64,000 nucleotides of DNA, taken from Portunus trituberculatus (Eukaryota > Arthropoda > Malacostraca > Decapoda > Portunidae). Location of the stretch: the NCBI RefSeq assembly GCF_017591435.1, contig NC_059301.1, forward strand, positions 32,428,486 through 32,492,485, written 5' to 3'. A program made the translations under genes and the position numbers. Positions 43,103-55,494 of the stretch are shown here, piece after piece. The first letter of the stretch is position 1; the number at the start of each line of letters is the position of its first letter. A model generated the notes under the pieces. It did not search any database. It saw only the letters and a program-made list of their open reading frames with translations, and was not told the origin of the DNA.

Positions 43103-43780
43103 TTAGGAACAGGCTGAATGTAGGCAAACTTCCAGCAGGAAGGAAGGGTAGAAGTAGATAGACAAAGTTGAAAGAGTTTGGCCAGTCAAGGTGCAAGCAT
43201 AGAAGCACAGTTTTTTGAGAACAATAGGAGGTACCCCATCAGGACCATAAGCCTTCCGAGTGTTTAGGCCAGCGAGGGCATGGAAAACATCGTTACGAAG
43301 AATTTTAATTGTAGACATGAAATAGTCAGAGGGAGGAGGAGAGGGAGGGACAAGGACAAGCCCAGAATTGTCCAAGGTGGAGTTGTGAGCAAAGGTTTGA
43401 GAGAAGAGTTCAACTTCAGAGACAGAAGAGATGGCAGTGGTGCCATCAGGATGAAATAAAGGAGGGAAAGATGAAGAAGTGAAGTTATTTGAGATGTTTT
43501 TGGCTAGTTGCCAGAAGTCGCGAGGGGAGTTTGAGTTTGAAAGATTTTCACATTTTCTACTTATGAAGGAGTGTTTGGCAAATTGAAGAACAGACTTGGC
43601 ATAATTCTGGGGAGAGGTATAAAGTGCATGAGATTCAGAAGATGGAAGACTCAAGTACCTTTTGTGGGCAACCTCTCTACCATGTATAGCACGAGAACAG
43701 GCTGAGTTAAACCAAGGTTTAGAAGGTTTAGGTTGAGAAAAAGAATGAGGAATGTACGCCTCCATGCCAGACATTATCAC
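43103..43780 (-). pseudogene. Linker between endonuclease and RT of LINE F
   Basis: 225-codon frame: PWFNSACSRAIHGREVAHKR, NSPRDFWQLAKNIS, then AYGPDGVPPIVLK, the block that precedes RT in jockey/CR1-type LINEs. Open at both ends only by frameshift. Confidence 0.75.
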
Positions 43781-43863
43781 CTCTGTTATGTGTTCAGCAC
43801 AAAGAGATGAGTCTTTGACATGGAAGCAGTAGTCATTCCAGGGAAAATCAGCATAATACCTCC

Positions 43864-45041
43864 TCAGGTCCCCCTAGCTGGCAGAGGCAAAACGCCAAAG
43901 GTACCTTCACTTTGAGGGATCCTGTGGAGGGATTGGAAAAATAGGACAAGATACAGAAATGAGATTGTGATCGGAGGAGCCCAACGGAGATGAAAGGGTG
44001 ATAGCATAAGCAGAAGCTTCTGATTAGAGGTGAGGAAGAGATCAAGAATGTTGGGTGTGTCTCCAAGACGGTCAGGAATACGAGTAGGGTGTTGCACCAG
44101 TTGCACTAGGTCATGGAGGATAGCAAAGTTGAAGGCTAGTTCACCAGATGAAAGCCAAAGCTGGTGGTGAACATTGAAATCTCCAAGGATGGATATCTCA
44201 GTGAAAGGGTAGAGGGATAGAATGTGCTCCACTTTGGGAGTTAAGTAGTCGAAGAATTTACTATAGTCAGAAGAGTTAGGGGAGAGATAACAGCACAGAT
44301 GAATTCAGTTTGAGAGTGACTGTTAAGTCAAAGCCAGATGGTGGAAAACTCGGAAGACTCAAGAGCGTGGGCACGAGAGCAAGTTAAGTCATTGCGTACA
44401 TAGACGCAACATCCAGCTTTGGAATGAAAATGAGTATAGAGAAAGTAGGAAGGAACAGAGAAGGGGCTACTGTCAGTTGCGTCAGACAGCTGTGTTTCAG
44501 TGAGGGAAAGAAGATGAGGTTTAGTAGAGGAGAGGTGGTGTTCTATAGATTGAAAATTAGATCTAAGACCAAGAATGTTGCAGAAGTTAATGTAGAAAAA
44601 GTTAAGGGAGGTGTCAAGGCATTTGGGGTCATTAACAGAAGAGGCGTTTGACCTGGGGACATTTTTGGTCCCCTCCCCAGGAAGAGACTCTGAGGTGTGT
44701 TTAGGGGGTCCCATTTTTCTTTTAAATTTTGATTTTGATTTTGAAGTGAAGGGTGTATGTGTGGTAAGTGCATGTAGTTTTGTGTGAAGAAGGAGAATTG
44801 TCTTTTGAGGACAGGCTGTGACTGCCCCCTTGAGTTGTGAGACACAAAGGGAAACGTTCAGCGAGATCACAACTAGCTTCAATGGAAGGTTCACAGCACC
44901 CCCTGAACTAGTGCTATTAGACCTCACTGGGAGTAAGTTATTGTTTTGGTAGGTGTCTGCTACTTCCTCCATGTAGGACACACTAAGGCTGGCTGTCAAA
45001 TAAAACCACAAAAAAATGTTGGACATGAAATACTTCATCAC
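43864..45041 (-). pseudogene. Endonuclease of LINE F with N-terminal extension
   Basis: Frame 44328-45041: YINFCNILGLRSNFQSIEHH, PHLLSLTETQL (catalytic E) and CVYVRNDL. Frame 43864-44232: ISILGDFNVHHQLWL (catalytic D and N). The terminal S-D-H block falls in another frame near 43970. The first 100 or so residues of the long frame are basic and serine-rich, not endonuclease, and may be vestigial. Confidence 0.75.
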
Positions 45042-45049
45042 TAAATGTC

Positions 45050-45900
45050 AGTGTTTGACTGCTTTGTTAGGAGGTGCTATTGGTAAGATTAACCCCCAAC
45101 CCTAACATTAACCAAAATTAACCTTACTTACCCATAACCTAACCTAGCTAGCATAAGCTAACCACATTATTGGTCAGAAGGGTTCTGAGGAAGACATATC
45201 AGCAATGCATGTTGCCTCAACTAGGTTATGTTAGCTAGGTTGGTAAATATCTAGAACAAGTCCATCCTCCTACCATCACCAATCCCCTTCCCAAGAACAG
45301 CAAGCTTGGGGACCATGAGGGAAAACTTGGTTTTTGGGTGGAAAAATTGAAATTAAACTATTTTTGGCAATTCAAAAAATACCTAAAGGAAAAAATGTCT
45401 GTATTTCACAAAGAAGGCCCCCCAAAAATATTTGTCTTGCAAAATATCTGCCAACAGTTAGCTCTAGATTAGCCAGGAGCCTGTACCCTTCTGGGGCCCT
45501 TTCTAGACTAGTGGGATGTGCAGCCCCCCTCAAGCCCCCCATTACTAACCAAAACCTAAACTAACCTAACCTAATTTTAACCTGTATACAAAATGTAGTG
45601 AAGTATTAGCTATGCTGCTCACCATAAAAGCAAAGCTCACCACATTTGCTACCTCCTGACAGGCTAACAGGATGCTGTGTGCTGCACCCCTTTCAAGGAA
45701 ATCACAAAAATGTCTGGTAGTACCTGATATTACTCAAAATTTGGGAAACAAAATCAACTTATGATGCACACACAGTTGAACTCATGCATTTTTCAATGTA
45801 GCAATGATAGAACTAAAAAAGAAAGAAAAAAGCCTGGATGCACAGTTTGAGCAGTACACGTCCAAGGTGAAAGCAACTTACCAAGTGCCACTGGTAAAAG
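45050..45900. other. Intergenic; fourth G-rich/TTAGG-like repeat; no gene
   Basis: 45300-45580 resembles the repeat at 40285 (CAAGCTTGGGGACC, CAGCCCCCCTCAAGCCCCCC, then AACTAACCTAACCTAA). No coding signal recognised. Confidence 0.4.
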
Positions 45901-45904
45901 CTGA

Positions 45905-46735
45905 TGTGTTTCAAATTTCTAATTCTAATGTTACATGGTCACTTCTTCCCATTAAACTTTGATATTGAATGATAGGAGGGGGCTCTGGTTTCTTTGTGAA
46001 TACTAGGTCAATCAACGATGGTTCTTCTTCCCCTCTGTACCGTGTTGATTCTTCCACCCACTGATCCAGTGTATTCACCATAGTTAACTGTAACAACTCC
46101 TCGCTCTATGATCCAGCATTACCGTTACTTCCATCTCTCATCAGTTTACTCTTTTGCAGTTGAAGTCTCCTACTAATAGTATTTTTCCATTTCTTCTTCT
46201 TATATTATTCAATCACTTAATCACCTCTCCTTGCATTTCCTTATATTCTTCTGCTCTCCATGTATTGCTCTTTGGTGGTACATAGGTGACTATGGTTCTC
46301 CTTTTTTTTTTTTTTTTCAGTCTTGATTGTTACTCCCATTATTTCCGCCATGCCATCTCTTTAGTGCACTTTCTCCACACATATATCATCATGACCTATT
46401 ATTAGAACTCCTCCTCCCTCTTTCCCCTTTTTATTGTGCTGAAAATGTATACTATTTTTTTTTGCACCCACTGTATTATCACAAACCACTATTAGCACTC
46501 CTCCCCCTTTTCCCTTTCTGTCTCTTCTCCAAATTTTATATCTCTCTTCATTAAGCTAACATGGGCCTCCTCCTTTAACTTCATTTCTACTATGCACATT
46601 ACATCCAGTTGTTTCTTCTTCAAATAATTTCTAACCTCCAACACACTGGACAACAAGCCATCAATATCTGTATATGTCACTCTTAATTTCTTGCCCATTT
46701 CTCTCCACTTGTATTTCTTCCATTACCTCCTCTTT
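45905..46735 (-). mobile_element. LINE fragment G, endonuclease only
   Basis: Minus-strand pieces KKLRVTYTDIDGLLSSVLEV, QLDVMCIVEMKLKEE, then RYRGEEEPSLIDLVFTK and MGRSDHVTLELEI (terminal D-H). It matches the endonuclease of LINE B (60406-61071) and is related to copy A. RT is absent. Confidence 0.72.
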
Positions 46736-46739
46736 TTCC

Positions 46740-48377
46740 CGAAGATGCCACTTCCTCAGTCTCATATCTAGAAGCCTCCAGTAGACCCACAAACTTTAAT
46801 ACTGAACACAATACTTTAAATGTTGAACATAATTATGAGGCATTGACTATTTATTTTTAGGTTGCACATGATATCTTGACATTGAAAAAGCATCATATTT
46901 TGCTTAGAAATAAATAGTTGTTGTCTCAGATTTAGTAGGCCAGATTTTGCTCCATAATTTACATTAAATTTAATCAAGTAAAGCAATGTTTTATTTGACG
47001 CCCATAAACTCCAATTTTACCGTAGCAAGAAATACATACTATAAAATTATGCACACCTGTTGATAGGTATCTTAAGGTGATGCTTAGTTATTCTCCAGCA
47101 GAGACAGCTTGTCTCATATTGGTAACAACCAATCTGAGAAGCTCTTGGTATTGAAACTTGTCCAGCTGTATCCAATTTCTTAAAGATGCAGGGTCTTCTA
47201 AGCTCACTTCCCTCATTAGTCTGTGGTACATGCTCTCTTCTCTGACTTTAAGCTACTGCCTTGGCCAGACATTTTCTGTGCTTTATTTTTTGAATAGTTG
47301 ATAACAATAGTTAATCATCTCCTCTGGTTGCTGTCCATGAAGTCGTTTGTTTTGGTTTAATGAGGAAACAACTGAGGCGCAGGAGAGTCACTCGTGTGAC
47401 GAGCCTGCTAGTAGCGGGAGTGAAAAGATGCCAAAACCAGCATCTCAGAGCATCCTGTTGCCCGCCAAAAAACTCCTGTGTGACGCTGTCTTAAGAGGTT
47501 GGTAGGTGGGAACTGAAGGACTTGGAATGACCATTGTACTCATGGAAGGAAATAATTATGTACACTTTCTATGATTATTTACATTTTTTTTTTTATGTAT
47601 TGATTTTTAAGAAATAAATTCAGATTTTTTCTCAACAGAATGGACAAGTGAGATTGAAGGAACTACACTGAAATTTTGCTTCTGGTTTGAACAGTGGTGT
47701 GCTGGGGATCATCTGTGTTGAGGCCATGACACTGAAAGCGGTTAGTGTGGCTTCCCTACACTTTCTGGGAGAAAATAATTTTCACCATCAAAATGTCTCA
47801 TGAATGAGATCTTTATATATGTATCAGGGTATTTATTAGTCTCTAAATATGCTTAGCATAATACTTTATATATTATTTTGAGATAGGAATTGTAAATATA
47901 GATGATTAATTTCTGTCATAGCTAGAAGAAGTATTAAGAGCTCCAAGAAATAATTACATAAATAAAACCGTAGATTTCCCTGCTGTACTCTGGGGACTAT
48001 CAGTTCTTCCGACAATTATTATGTACACTAGTTTCAACAGCAACATTCTGTGGACTATTTGAATGAAGGCAATCTGCCAACATAGTGATGTAGAACATGG
48101 CTGTCTGATGATGAGATTGTATTCTTATGTATTATGAAGAAGATAAAAATTAATTTGGACAGTGCTGATTGAATTTCTTAGATTGTACTAGCAGATATGT
48201 AGATTGATATAATTTTTATAATATCTAGAAAAAATTAGAAACATTCCAAGGTAAGAAGTGCCACTTGATGAAGCTCTCACCTGGAATACTAATTTGCAAG
48301 TGATACTTTATAATAGCCTCTCCTATCCATAGCATTGATTGCACTCAAAGCCTTAAGTTGCATATCCCATTTACCAA
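46740..48377. other. No recognisable gene; one small open frame
   Basis: A 44-codon plus-strand frame at 47360 (MRKQLRRRRVTRVTSLLVAG...) and an acceptor/donor pair enclosing 47640-47752 were noticed. These could belong to 5' exons of the gene suggested at 53404, but nothing links them. Confidence 0.25.
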
Positions 48378-48379
48378 TA

Positions 48380-49789
48380 CAGTAAGTCCTCATTATACAG
48401 TACATATGCGTTCCTTAAAACCTTACCGCATATCGAATTTACTGTATACCGAACCCGTTATAACATGTAATAATAAGGAATGCGTTCCAGCACGTCAAAA
48501 GTCACCCCTACAGAAATGAAAATACATGAACATAATCATTAAAAATATAATAAAAAAGTAAAGTACTGCACAAAAGAAATAAACAAAATGTTTTTATTTA
48601 CCTTTCAATCACCATGTATTCTATCAGATGATGTCTTTGCCGAGGCTAAGGGACAGTAAGGATTTCAGCCCATAATCATTTTCTGCTGAGTGGGCAGATG
48701 AGGATAAGATGTCGTCGTCTGCACTGTCGGAAGCAGATGTAGAAGGGCTAACTGTAGCGCAGGGTCGGCATGTTTCAATGGTTTGAAGGAGGAGGATATT
48801 GAGGAAGGGCCAGCTGTAGCAGGGTCGGCAGGTGTAACAGGGACGGCATGTTTGACTGGCTTGAAGAATGAGTAGATGGAGGTCTGTTTGGTTTTTCTTG
48901 TTTTTTCATCATAGATTTCTTGATAAATCTTGACACTTTTTTTCTACCGTCATAAGCCACTTTGCTACTCCTGGCAAGATTTGGGTGACGTTCCTTGAGG
49001 GTTTCCAGAGCTTTTTCGATACCACCGAGACATTCTCTAAGAGTTTTGATGTCCAGGCCTCGCACAGGTTCTTCTTCCTCGTCTCCCTCTTTTTCTGCCT
49101 CCTGTGATGCCTTGTCTAGCTCTATAAGTTCATCATTTGAGAGATTCAGCATGGCTTTCCAGCCCTATGGCACAGATTTACTATGTCATTTCTGATTGCA
49201 CCAATGTCGTCTTCAGCGAAGCCTGGGAAGTCATGCATGCATTCTGGCCATACTTTATTTCACGCCAAGCTCATGGTAGACGTCTTCACTTCGTCCCAAG
49301 ATGACTTGATGTTATCTAAAGGGTGCTTGATGTTATACTATTTCCACCATTCACTGATAGTAGGCTTGCCAGACCCATCTGTGCCCTTTATCAGTTGCTG
49401 CATGGTTAACCGCTGGTAGTAGGCTTTTAGTGTTTGCCATGATTATTATGAATATATTTCTGCTTACAATAGACCCTTTAATATTCCATTCATTCATCTA
49501 ATTAGCAATGCATGTAAGTAATATGTAATGCAGTTAAAAAAGGGGGAGAGAGGAAGAGATAACAGGCTCCAAGGATGGTCAAGTTAAAGTCAGTACTATG
49601 AGTGGCGGGGAGGTGTGGCATGGATGACGTCATCACCCCTGCTCCCTCGCGCTGGGCCCTCTCGGATGACATGAGCGGATACCTTAACTGAATTTTTCTT
49701 ACCGTATATCGAATCAAGGGTAATAATTTCTAAATACCGTAACTGTGAATTTACCAGATAAAAAACTACCGTATAACGAGGACTTACTG
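48380..49789 (-). mobile_element. Tigger-like element with CAGTAAGTCCTC ends
   Basis: Left end CAGTAAGTCCTCATTATACA after TA (48378-48379). The right end, reversed, reads CAGTAAGTCCTCGTTATACG and abuts the (TA)n array. The minus-strand interior codes for the end of a Tigger transposase. About 1.4 kb, internally deleted. Confidence 0.8.
48775..49420 (-). pseudogene. Tigger transposase C-terminal part
   Basis: Frame 48775-49152 reads LNLSNDELIELDKASQEAEK, IKTLRECLGGIEKALETLKE and a basic end. This is the acidic-then-helical tail of Tigger/Jerky-type transposases. Upstream in the same strand MAECMHDFPGFAEDDIG is readable but interrupted by stops. The DDE core is absent. Confidence 0.6.
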
Positions 49790-49954
<165 letters not shown>

Positions 49955-50951
49955 ACTCCCGCATAACGAAGGGGTTATGTTCCTAAAAGACCCCTCGTTA
50001 AACGAAACTTCGTTAAGCGAACCAATTTTAACAAGTTTAACCCCTGATTTGAACTTCCATTGAGAGTAAACAAAGCGAGAGTGCATCATAGTACAGTGAA
50101 AGGTTTAATGAAAGTAAAAATTATGAAGTTAAACATTTAGGCAGTTTAATTTAAGTCATTATAATGTACACTAATGTATGTATGTACGTAACTTTATAAT
50201 GTTGATGATCTTAAATTTGTGAAGGGAGGAAAAGTGAAATGGGAAAGACACTAACCGGCAACCTGTGGACTGTAAACAAAGGGCGCATCATTGTATCACA
50301 TACAAAACTTATGTACCACATTTCCACAAAGCTTTCCATTTTATCCATTGTAGATTCAGGAGTTCTGGTGGTTCTTTTAGCTTGCAAGGAAGATATGGTC
50401 TCACCAGCCTTCTTAATAGAATCTGCTGACTTGAAAATAGTAGAGACAGTAGATGGAGTCAAGATGGTGGCGAGCAATGCTATTATAGTCCTGCTCGTCT
50501 AAGAATGTGGATTGGGTGCGGCCCCCATGGGAAATAGCGGGAGGACAGCGCTGCCATACCTTTAATCCCTCGTTGGCTACCCCCCCTCTCTCCCTCTTCC
50601 TCCCTCTCTCTTACCCCTCCCTCTTCCTCCCCCTCTCTTTCTTCCTGGTCAAGGACACCGCAGCTGACCTCCCATCACCTGTATGGATGGCGGGCGTGAT
50701 TGGTGTTGCTGCCATGAAGATTTTAATGTAATTTTTTTCTTACTTATGTCAGCTTATTTTAAAGTACTTTCCTTCACGATATAATCTATTTATAACTATG
50801 GAACTATTTACCCATCCCAAACTGCAAGGAAACTCTTTATAAGTATATTATTTTTTTTTAGCAACACTGTAAAATATGTATGCCACGTTTCTTGCCAGGC
50901 TTATGAATATATTATCAATAATAAGTTTACTGCTCTCTCATACATTGTAAT

Positions 50952-51738
50952 CTTCTTCTTCTTCTTCTGCAGCTGCTCCCATGTTCGTATGGGGTCGCTG
51001 TTCCTCACTAGTCTTCTCCACAAGGCTCTGTCCCCAAACTCCTCTCCACTCAATCCTCTCTCCCTCAGGTCCTCTCCAATACGATCCTTCCATCTTTTCT
51101 TTGGCCTGCCACGTCGTCTTCTTCCCTCCACTTCCATATCCAATATCCTTCTGCCGACATATCCTTCTTCTCGCCTTTTGATATGACCGAACCATCGCAT
51201 TCTCCTTTCTTGTACTTTCTTTGTCACCTCCGTTACTTTGGCTGTTCCTCTTATAAAATTGTTTCTCACTTTATCCCTCCTTGTCACCCCAAGCATCCAC
51301 CTTAACATTCTCATCTCAGCAACCTCCAACTTATTCTCCTGTGCTTTCTTTATTGGCCACGTCTCGCACCATATAACATGGCAGGTCTAACCACCGATTT
51401 GAACACTTTACTCTTGCACTAATTTTTCGGTCACAGAGCACTCCAGTTGTTCTTTTCCAATTCTTCCAGCCCGATTGGATACGGTGAATGATCTCTCCAT
51501 CCAGGTTGCCGTCCGCTGATATATGAGAGCCCAAGTATCTGAACTCCTTCACACCCTTTAACTTCATATCTTGCATCCATACTTCACTCTCCTGTCGACC
51601 ATTAAAATTCAGATACTCCGTCTTCTCCCTGCTAATTCTCAAACCTCTCTCCTCCAATGCTCGTCGCCATCTCTCCAACTTTCTCTCCACACCATCTCTA
51701 CTTTCATCCACCAAGACGATGTCATCCGCGAACAACAT
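50952..51738 (-). pseudogene. RTE-like RT end and C-terminal domain
   Basis: Frame 51331-51738: MLFADDIVLVDESRDGVERK (catalytic FADD), KTEYLNFNG, FRYLGSHISADGNL. Frame 50901-51329, of which the part right of 50952 is element: EVAEMRMLRWMLGVTRRDK, MRWFGHIKRREEGYVGR, RRRRGRPKKRWKDRI. These blocks are typical of RTE-type LINEs. A frameshift near 51330-51400 separates them. Confidence 0.82.
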
Positions 51739-51769
51739 AGTCCACGGTGCCTCCTCCTTTATATTTTGA
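50952..51769 (-). mobile_element. RTE-like LINE, 5'-truncated, 12-bp target duplication
   Basis: Flanked by ATACATTGTAAT at 50940-50951 and 51770-51781. Minus-strand frames carry the end of RT and the C-terminal domain. The 3' end is a (GAA)n-type tail (TTC repeats at 50952-50967 on the plus strand). Severely 5'-truncated at the ADD block. Confidence 0.85.
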
Positions 51770-52336
51770 ATACATTGTAATACATTGAATACATTGTAAT
51801 ACTAAGGCTAAATGCGTATGTATATTTGCTGACCATATTTGCTAAAGTTTTACTAATATTAGAACTCTGCTGCATCACTGGCTATGAGACATGCTTCACC
51901 ACTGTACAGCGGGAATTCCCCAACACAACCGCACCCAATCCACATTGTTGGAGGAGTAGGACTATAGTTTTCTCGCCTCTCGTGTCTGTGAATGATATCC
52001 AGCTTCACTTCGAGAGTAAGAGACTTCCTGGTCTTCTTAGCAATGCTAGGCAACATTGCAGGGCGTTTTGGTGGTAAGTTGAGCAAAGGAAGACGCGCTG
52101 CTGCCGACACTATTATTGTTTTGAACAGGGGAGTGAGTGGTGTACGTATTGTCCACGAGAGGCGCTGGTGTATTCAAAAGCCTGTTGGCTTGCGTGATAC
52201 GGCGGGGCTTTCACACTTGGAAAAAATTACCTTGATAAAACTTCGTTAAAGCGAGTTTGATATTAATTAAACAAGCAGATGGTAGTAAAATTAAACCTTC
52301 GTTGTAGCAAAATTTCGTTGTATGAACCTTCGTTAA

Positions 52337-53069
52337 CCCGTCCGCTGTGGACGACGACACGGTGTCGTCGGTAAAAAAATTCTGAAGACTGCGGACGACG
52401 CACATTATGTGTCGGCAAATAAAAATATTCGTAGAATATTCCCAATGTGTTACCAAGCTCTCAAATTTTGACAGAGTCATCCCTGAAGACTGCCCGTGCT
52501 TTATTTATGTCCATGACCTTGGACGAGGCTTATCTTGTGACTCCCCACCCACGCCGCAGGCCACTCCTTAGTCTGTATTTCATTTCACTCATCTGTTTCA
52601 CAGCACTCATGTCATTCATCTGTGACAACACATCACTTATCTACCTCACTATATACACTATCGCTCATACTGTTCTGAGAGAGAGAGAGAGAGAGTATTA
52701 CTGTCATGTGGTCATTTATCTTATTGTTTTTTATTACTTTTGCATTTGCATATAATCATTACGAACATGCCTTGACAATTTGAGGTACAAAAACATTATA
52801 TACATGCAGTAGACAGTAAAACATAAATGGTGACCAATACAGCAACATCATCAGGTGGTATTTACCGCTCACCACAGTGGGCGTAGAAAATGCCTGGCTC
52901 ATACACGTTTTGGCTTATAACACAAAACTTTACATATACAACAGGTACTTAGAATCCATTTATCTTTGGTTTTGGACCACAAGGATTCCATTTCCACAAT
53001 AAAAAAAAATTGCTCAAACTTGCCGCACTGGCGGTACATGTTTTGAAAAATAGTGCCGCAGCGGACAGG
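52337..53069. mobile_element. TTAA-flanked element of a second family
   Basis: Flanked by TTAA (52333-52336, 53070-53073). Inverted ends CCCGTCCGCTGTGGACG and, reversed, CCTGTCCGCTGCGGCAC. 733 bp. Near the left end GACGACACGGTGTCGTC forms a perfect small palindrome. It differs in ends and interior from the CCCTTAA family. TTAA plus CCC suggests a piggyBac-type MITE. Confidence 0.7.
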
Positions 53070-53080
53070 TTAAGCGGGGG

Positions 53081-53081
<1 letters not shown>

Positions 53082-53142
<61 letters not shown>

Positions 53143-53145
53143 TAT
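53082..53145. repeat. (TA)n array right of Tigger copy 2
   Basis: About 60 bases of TA with one small break, directly abutting the right end of Tigger copy 2. Confidence 0.92.
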
Positions 53146-53403
53146 ATATATGAGATTTATTTTCAAATTTTTTGTTAACTGACACTTAAATATTTTGAAA
53201 TCAATATTTTGTTATTAAGACATTCATCAGTCTGTAATGGAAGTTTAATTTCAGATGGTAGTGAGCATTCTATTTCTCTAAAGAAGAGTTGTGTTTTGTT
53301 TCATTATACATTTTGTGAAGTGGATTTGCTCAATATTTGATGTATCCTTGTATTGATTGTTTTTATTTCATAGTTGCCTGCTTTATAATGTGTTTGCCTT
53401 CAG

Positions 53404-53548
53404 ATATATGGAATGGGTGGGATGGTGCGACAGCTGTGTGGTGCTGGATGGACAGTTGGGCAAGCATCGGTGAGTCGGGCACTGCACACATCTTCACGGC
53501 ACCACAGTGAAGACATGCAGATTCAGAAGGTAGAGCGCCTTGAAAAGA
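53404..53548 (+). CDS. Possible first coding exon of an unidentified mitochondrial protein
   Basis: After a good acceptor (GTGTTTGCCTTCAG at 53403) the frame is open to donor A/GTGAGT at 53549. With ATG at 53413 it reads MGGMVRQLCGAGWTVGQASV, SRALHTSSRHHSEDMQIQKV then ERLEK: 45 codons leaving phase 1. The basic, acid-free start with SRALHTSS is like a mitochondrial presequence. An alternative donor (G/GTGAGT at 53470) would shorten it. No downstream exon was identified within the window and I do not recognise the protein. Confidence 0.4.
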
Positions 53549-53559
53549 GTGAGTATCTA

Positions 53560-54148
53560 CCATGAAAAATCAGAGCGGACGTACTGTTGACCCTCGCTAA
53601 CTTGGACTAATAGGGGTAAAGGTTGGTCCAACAAATGCGAATGTCTGCCTTATACAAATTACTCTCTTTTACACGCACTAAGAAAAGAAAAAAAAAAAAA
53701 AACCTGGTGTGGGATTTATTTATTTAATCTTGGAGAATTTAAAGTATTGGGATTTACAATTGTCTCTCCGAAACCTTCCGACCCTAAATTACCAGATGGT
53801 GCAGTTTATTTTTTTTATAATTATTATCCTTCCCACCAGGAAACCATTTTTAAATGTCTCGTGCAGTTGCATCATAGCCTGACTCGCACCCTACACAGTA
53901 CGTGGCCAGGCGTTAGAAATAACGTCCTTACTGGCATAAATTGGTGAGGATTAAAATCAGGAACTTCAAGAAGAGAAGACAACAAAAAACACAAAAAAAT
54001 ATATCATTGGGAGACAGCTGGATCTTGAATCCTTGCCTCACCTCTCCCTTCCGTCATGCATGTTATCTCCCCTTCCAAGACCCTCCCTCACCCCATATAG
54101 TTTTTAGTTAGAATTAGATTTTTGACAATGTCAGTAGAAAGCAAATTG
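53560..54148. other. No gene; possible lone transposon end
   Basis: At about 53585 the words GTTGACCCTCGCTAACTTGG and GACTAATAGGGG look like a pogo-type terminus, but no matching inverted end was found. Otherwise nothing recognised. Confidence 0.3.
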
Positions 54149-54400
54149 CAGTGGTACCTTGAGATATGGGCAGCCTGAGATACAAGTTTTTTTGAGATAC
54201 AAGCTATAATTTGGTCCGTCATTTGTTTTGAGATACGAGCAAAATCTTGAGATACCAGTCGTGGTTCGGAATGCTGCTGCTAGTCGGTGCCTCAATCCAA
54301 CCTCAGCTGAGCTATTTCTACGTGTTTCTTGCATAGTGAGTCACATCTCATGCACTGTGATATTTCCATACTTTTTACTTACATTTTTGTGTGTTACATC

Positions 54401-55442
54401 ATGGGGCCAAAGAAAATGAGCACAAAGAATAGTGGTGAGAAAAAGAAAAGAGTGATATCAATAGAAGTGAAGCAAGAAATAACAAGAAAACATGAGCATG
54501 GCGTGTGGGTGCTAGATCAGGCAAGATAGTATGACTGCACTACATCTACAATTTGTACCATCCTTAAACAAAAGGATGCAGTCAGAGGTGAAACATCCAT
54601 GAAGAGATGTAGAAGCTTCTGCTGGTGTGGCTAAGAAAAAGAGTTAGGAGGAGATTTAGTGACGGAGGCTATAGTATGCGAAAAGGCATGTATTATTTAT
54701 GGTGACCTGAAGAAACAAGCACCATCTACTTCCGCAGAGGCTGCAGAAAGTTCATTTAACCCTTAACGTATGGTGATTGTTTCGGGACGATTGTAGCGTC
54801 ACGTGTGGAGAGGAAGGGATCGTTCCAGGAATCATGATTTTTCCGCGTTAAACATATGAATCTCTCCCCCTTACTATTGGTTCTGGGGCAACTGGAGGTA
54901 TCTGGCATCTTTTCCCACTTGCTTCCTTGAGCCTTGAGACATATGTTACCTCACAATAGGTCATCTTTTCCCATTTCGAGGCGACATCTGGCAACCCCCG
55001 TGACTTGGAGGGAGGAAACGGTACTCCGAGTCATGTTATGTCAGTGTTACTCAGTAATGACATTGAGGAGTGATGAAAATGAAGACAGTGATTTTTTTAT
55101 TGAGACAGAAGAAAGTGAAGACTCCAGTAGTGATTCTGATAGTGATCTGGGAGACAGCGACGTTCATAAACCTCCTCTCGTACTCCCTTCGAGCAATGCG
55201 CTGGTGTGTGTCACCCATGGTTGCCTCTACAGGACTGTGCTTGTCGGCCAAGTCACGTGAATCCCATTGCTAATAAGAGTTGCTGGATTCCAATTACTGT
55301 ATTATAGAAATCCACAATACTTGTAATATGTGGTTTCTTTTTCTTTTCCTGTTTTGCACATCATTTCATATATCTGAGTTTGCATTTTCATGACATGAGA
55401 GTGCAAAAGTTCCTACTTTTACATCAAATTCAAATGCCTGAA

Positions 55443-55494
<52 letters not shown>

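Larger units (their letters stand above)
41640..45045 (-). mobile_element. Jockey-superfamily LINE copy F, longest copy of its family
   Basis: Minus strand, 3' end with a poly(A) tail (T-run at 41638-41665). RT 41762-42826, linker 43103-43780, endonuclease 43864-45041. Two shorter relatives occur at 16787 and 29145-31475. All domains are recognisable and in order, but frameshifts separate them. The 5' limit is set where homology ends in the open frame and is approximate. Confidence 0.85.
50486..51964. mobile_element. TA-flanked MITE splitting the Tigger HTH
   Basis: Ends TAGTCCTGCTCGTCTAAGAA and, reversed, TAGTCCTACTCCTCCAACAA, both followed by TGTGGATTGGGTGCGG. TA lies on both sides (50484-50485, 51965-51966). 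Comparison with copies 1 and 3 shows the uninterrupted target GCTATTAGTTTTC. The right part and about 460 bases of the left part are its own; 50952-51769 is a LINE. No transposase seen. Confidence 0.8.

Noticed and set aside
12360..45580. True telomere tract
   Set aside because: TTAGG-like words are only two to three units long and scattered.
47360..47494. 44-codon basic frame as a gene
   Set aside because: Short, no homology recognised, no supporting splice structure.
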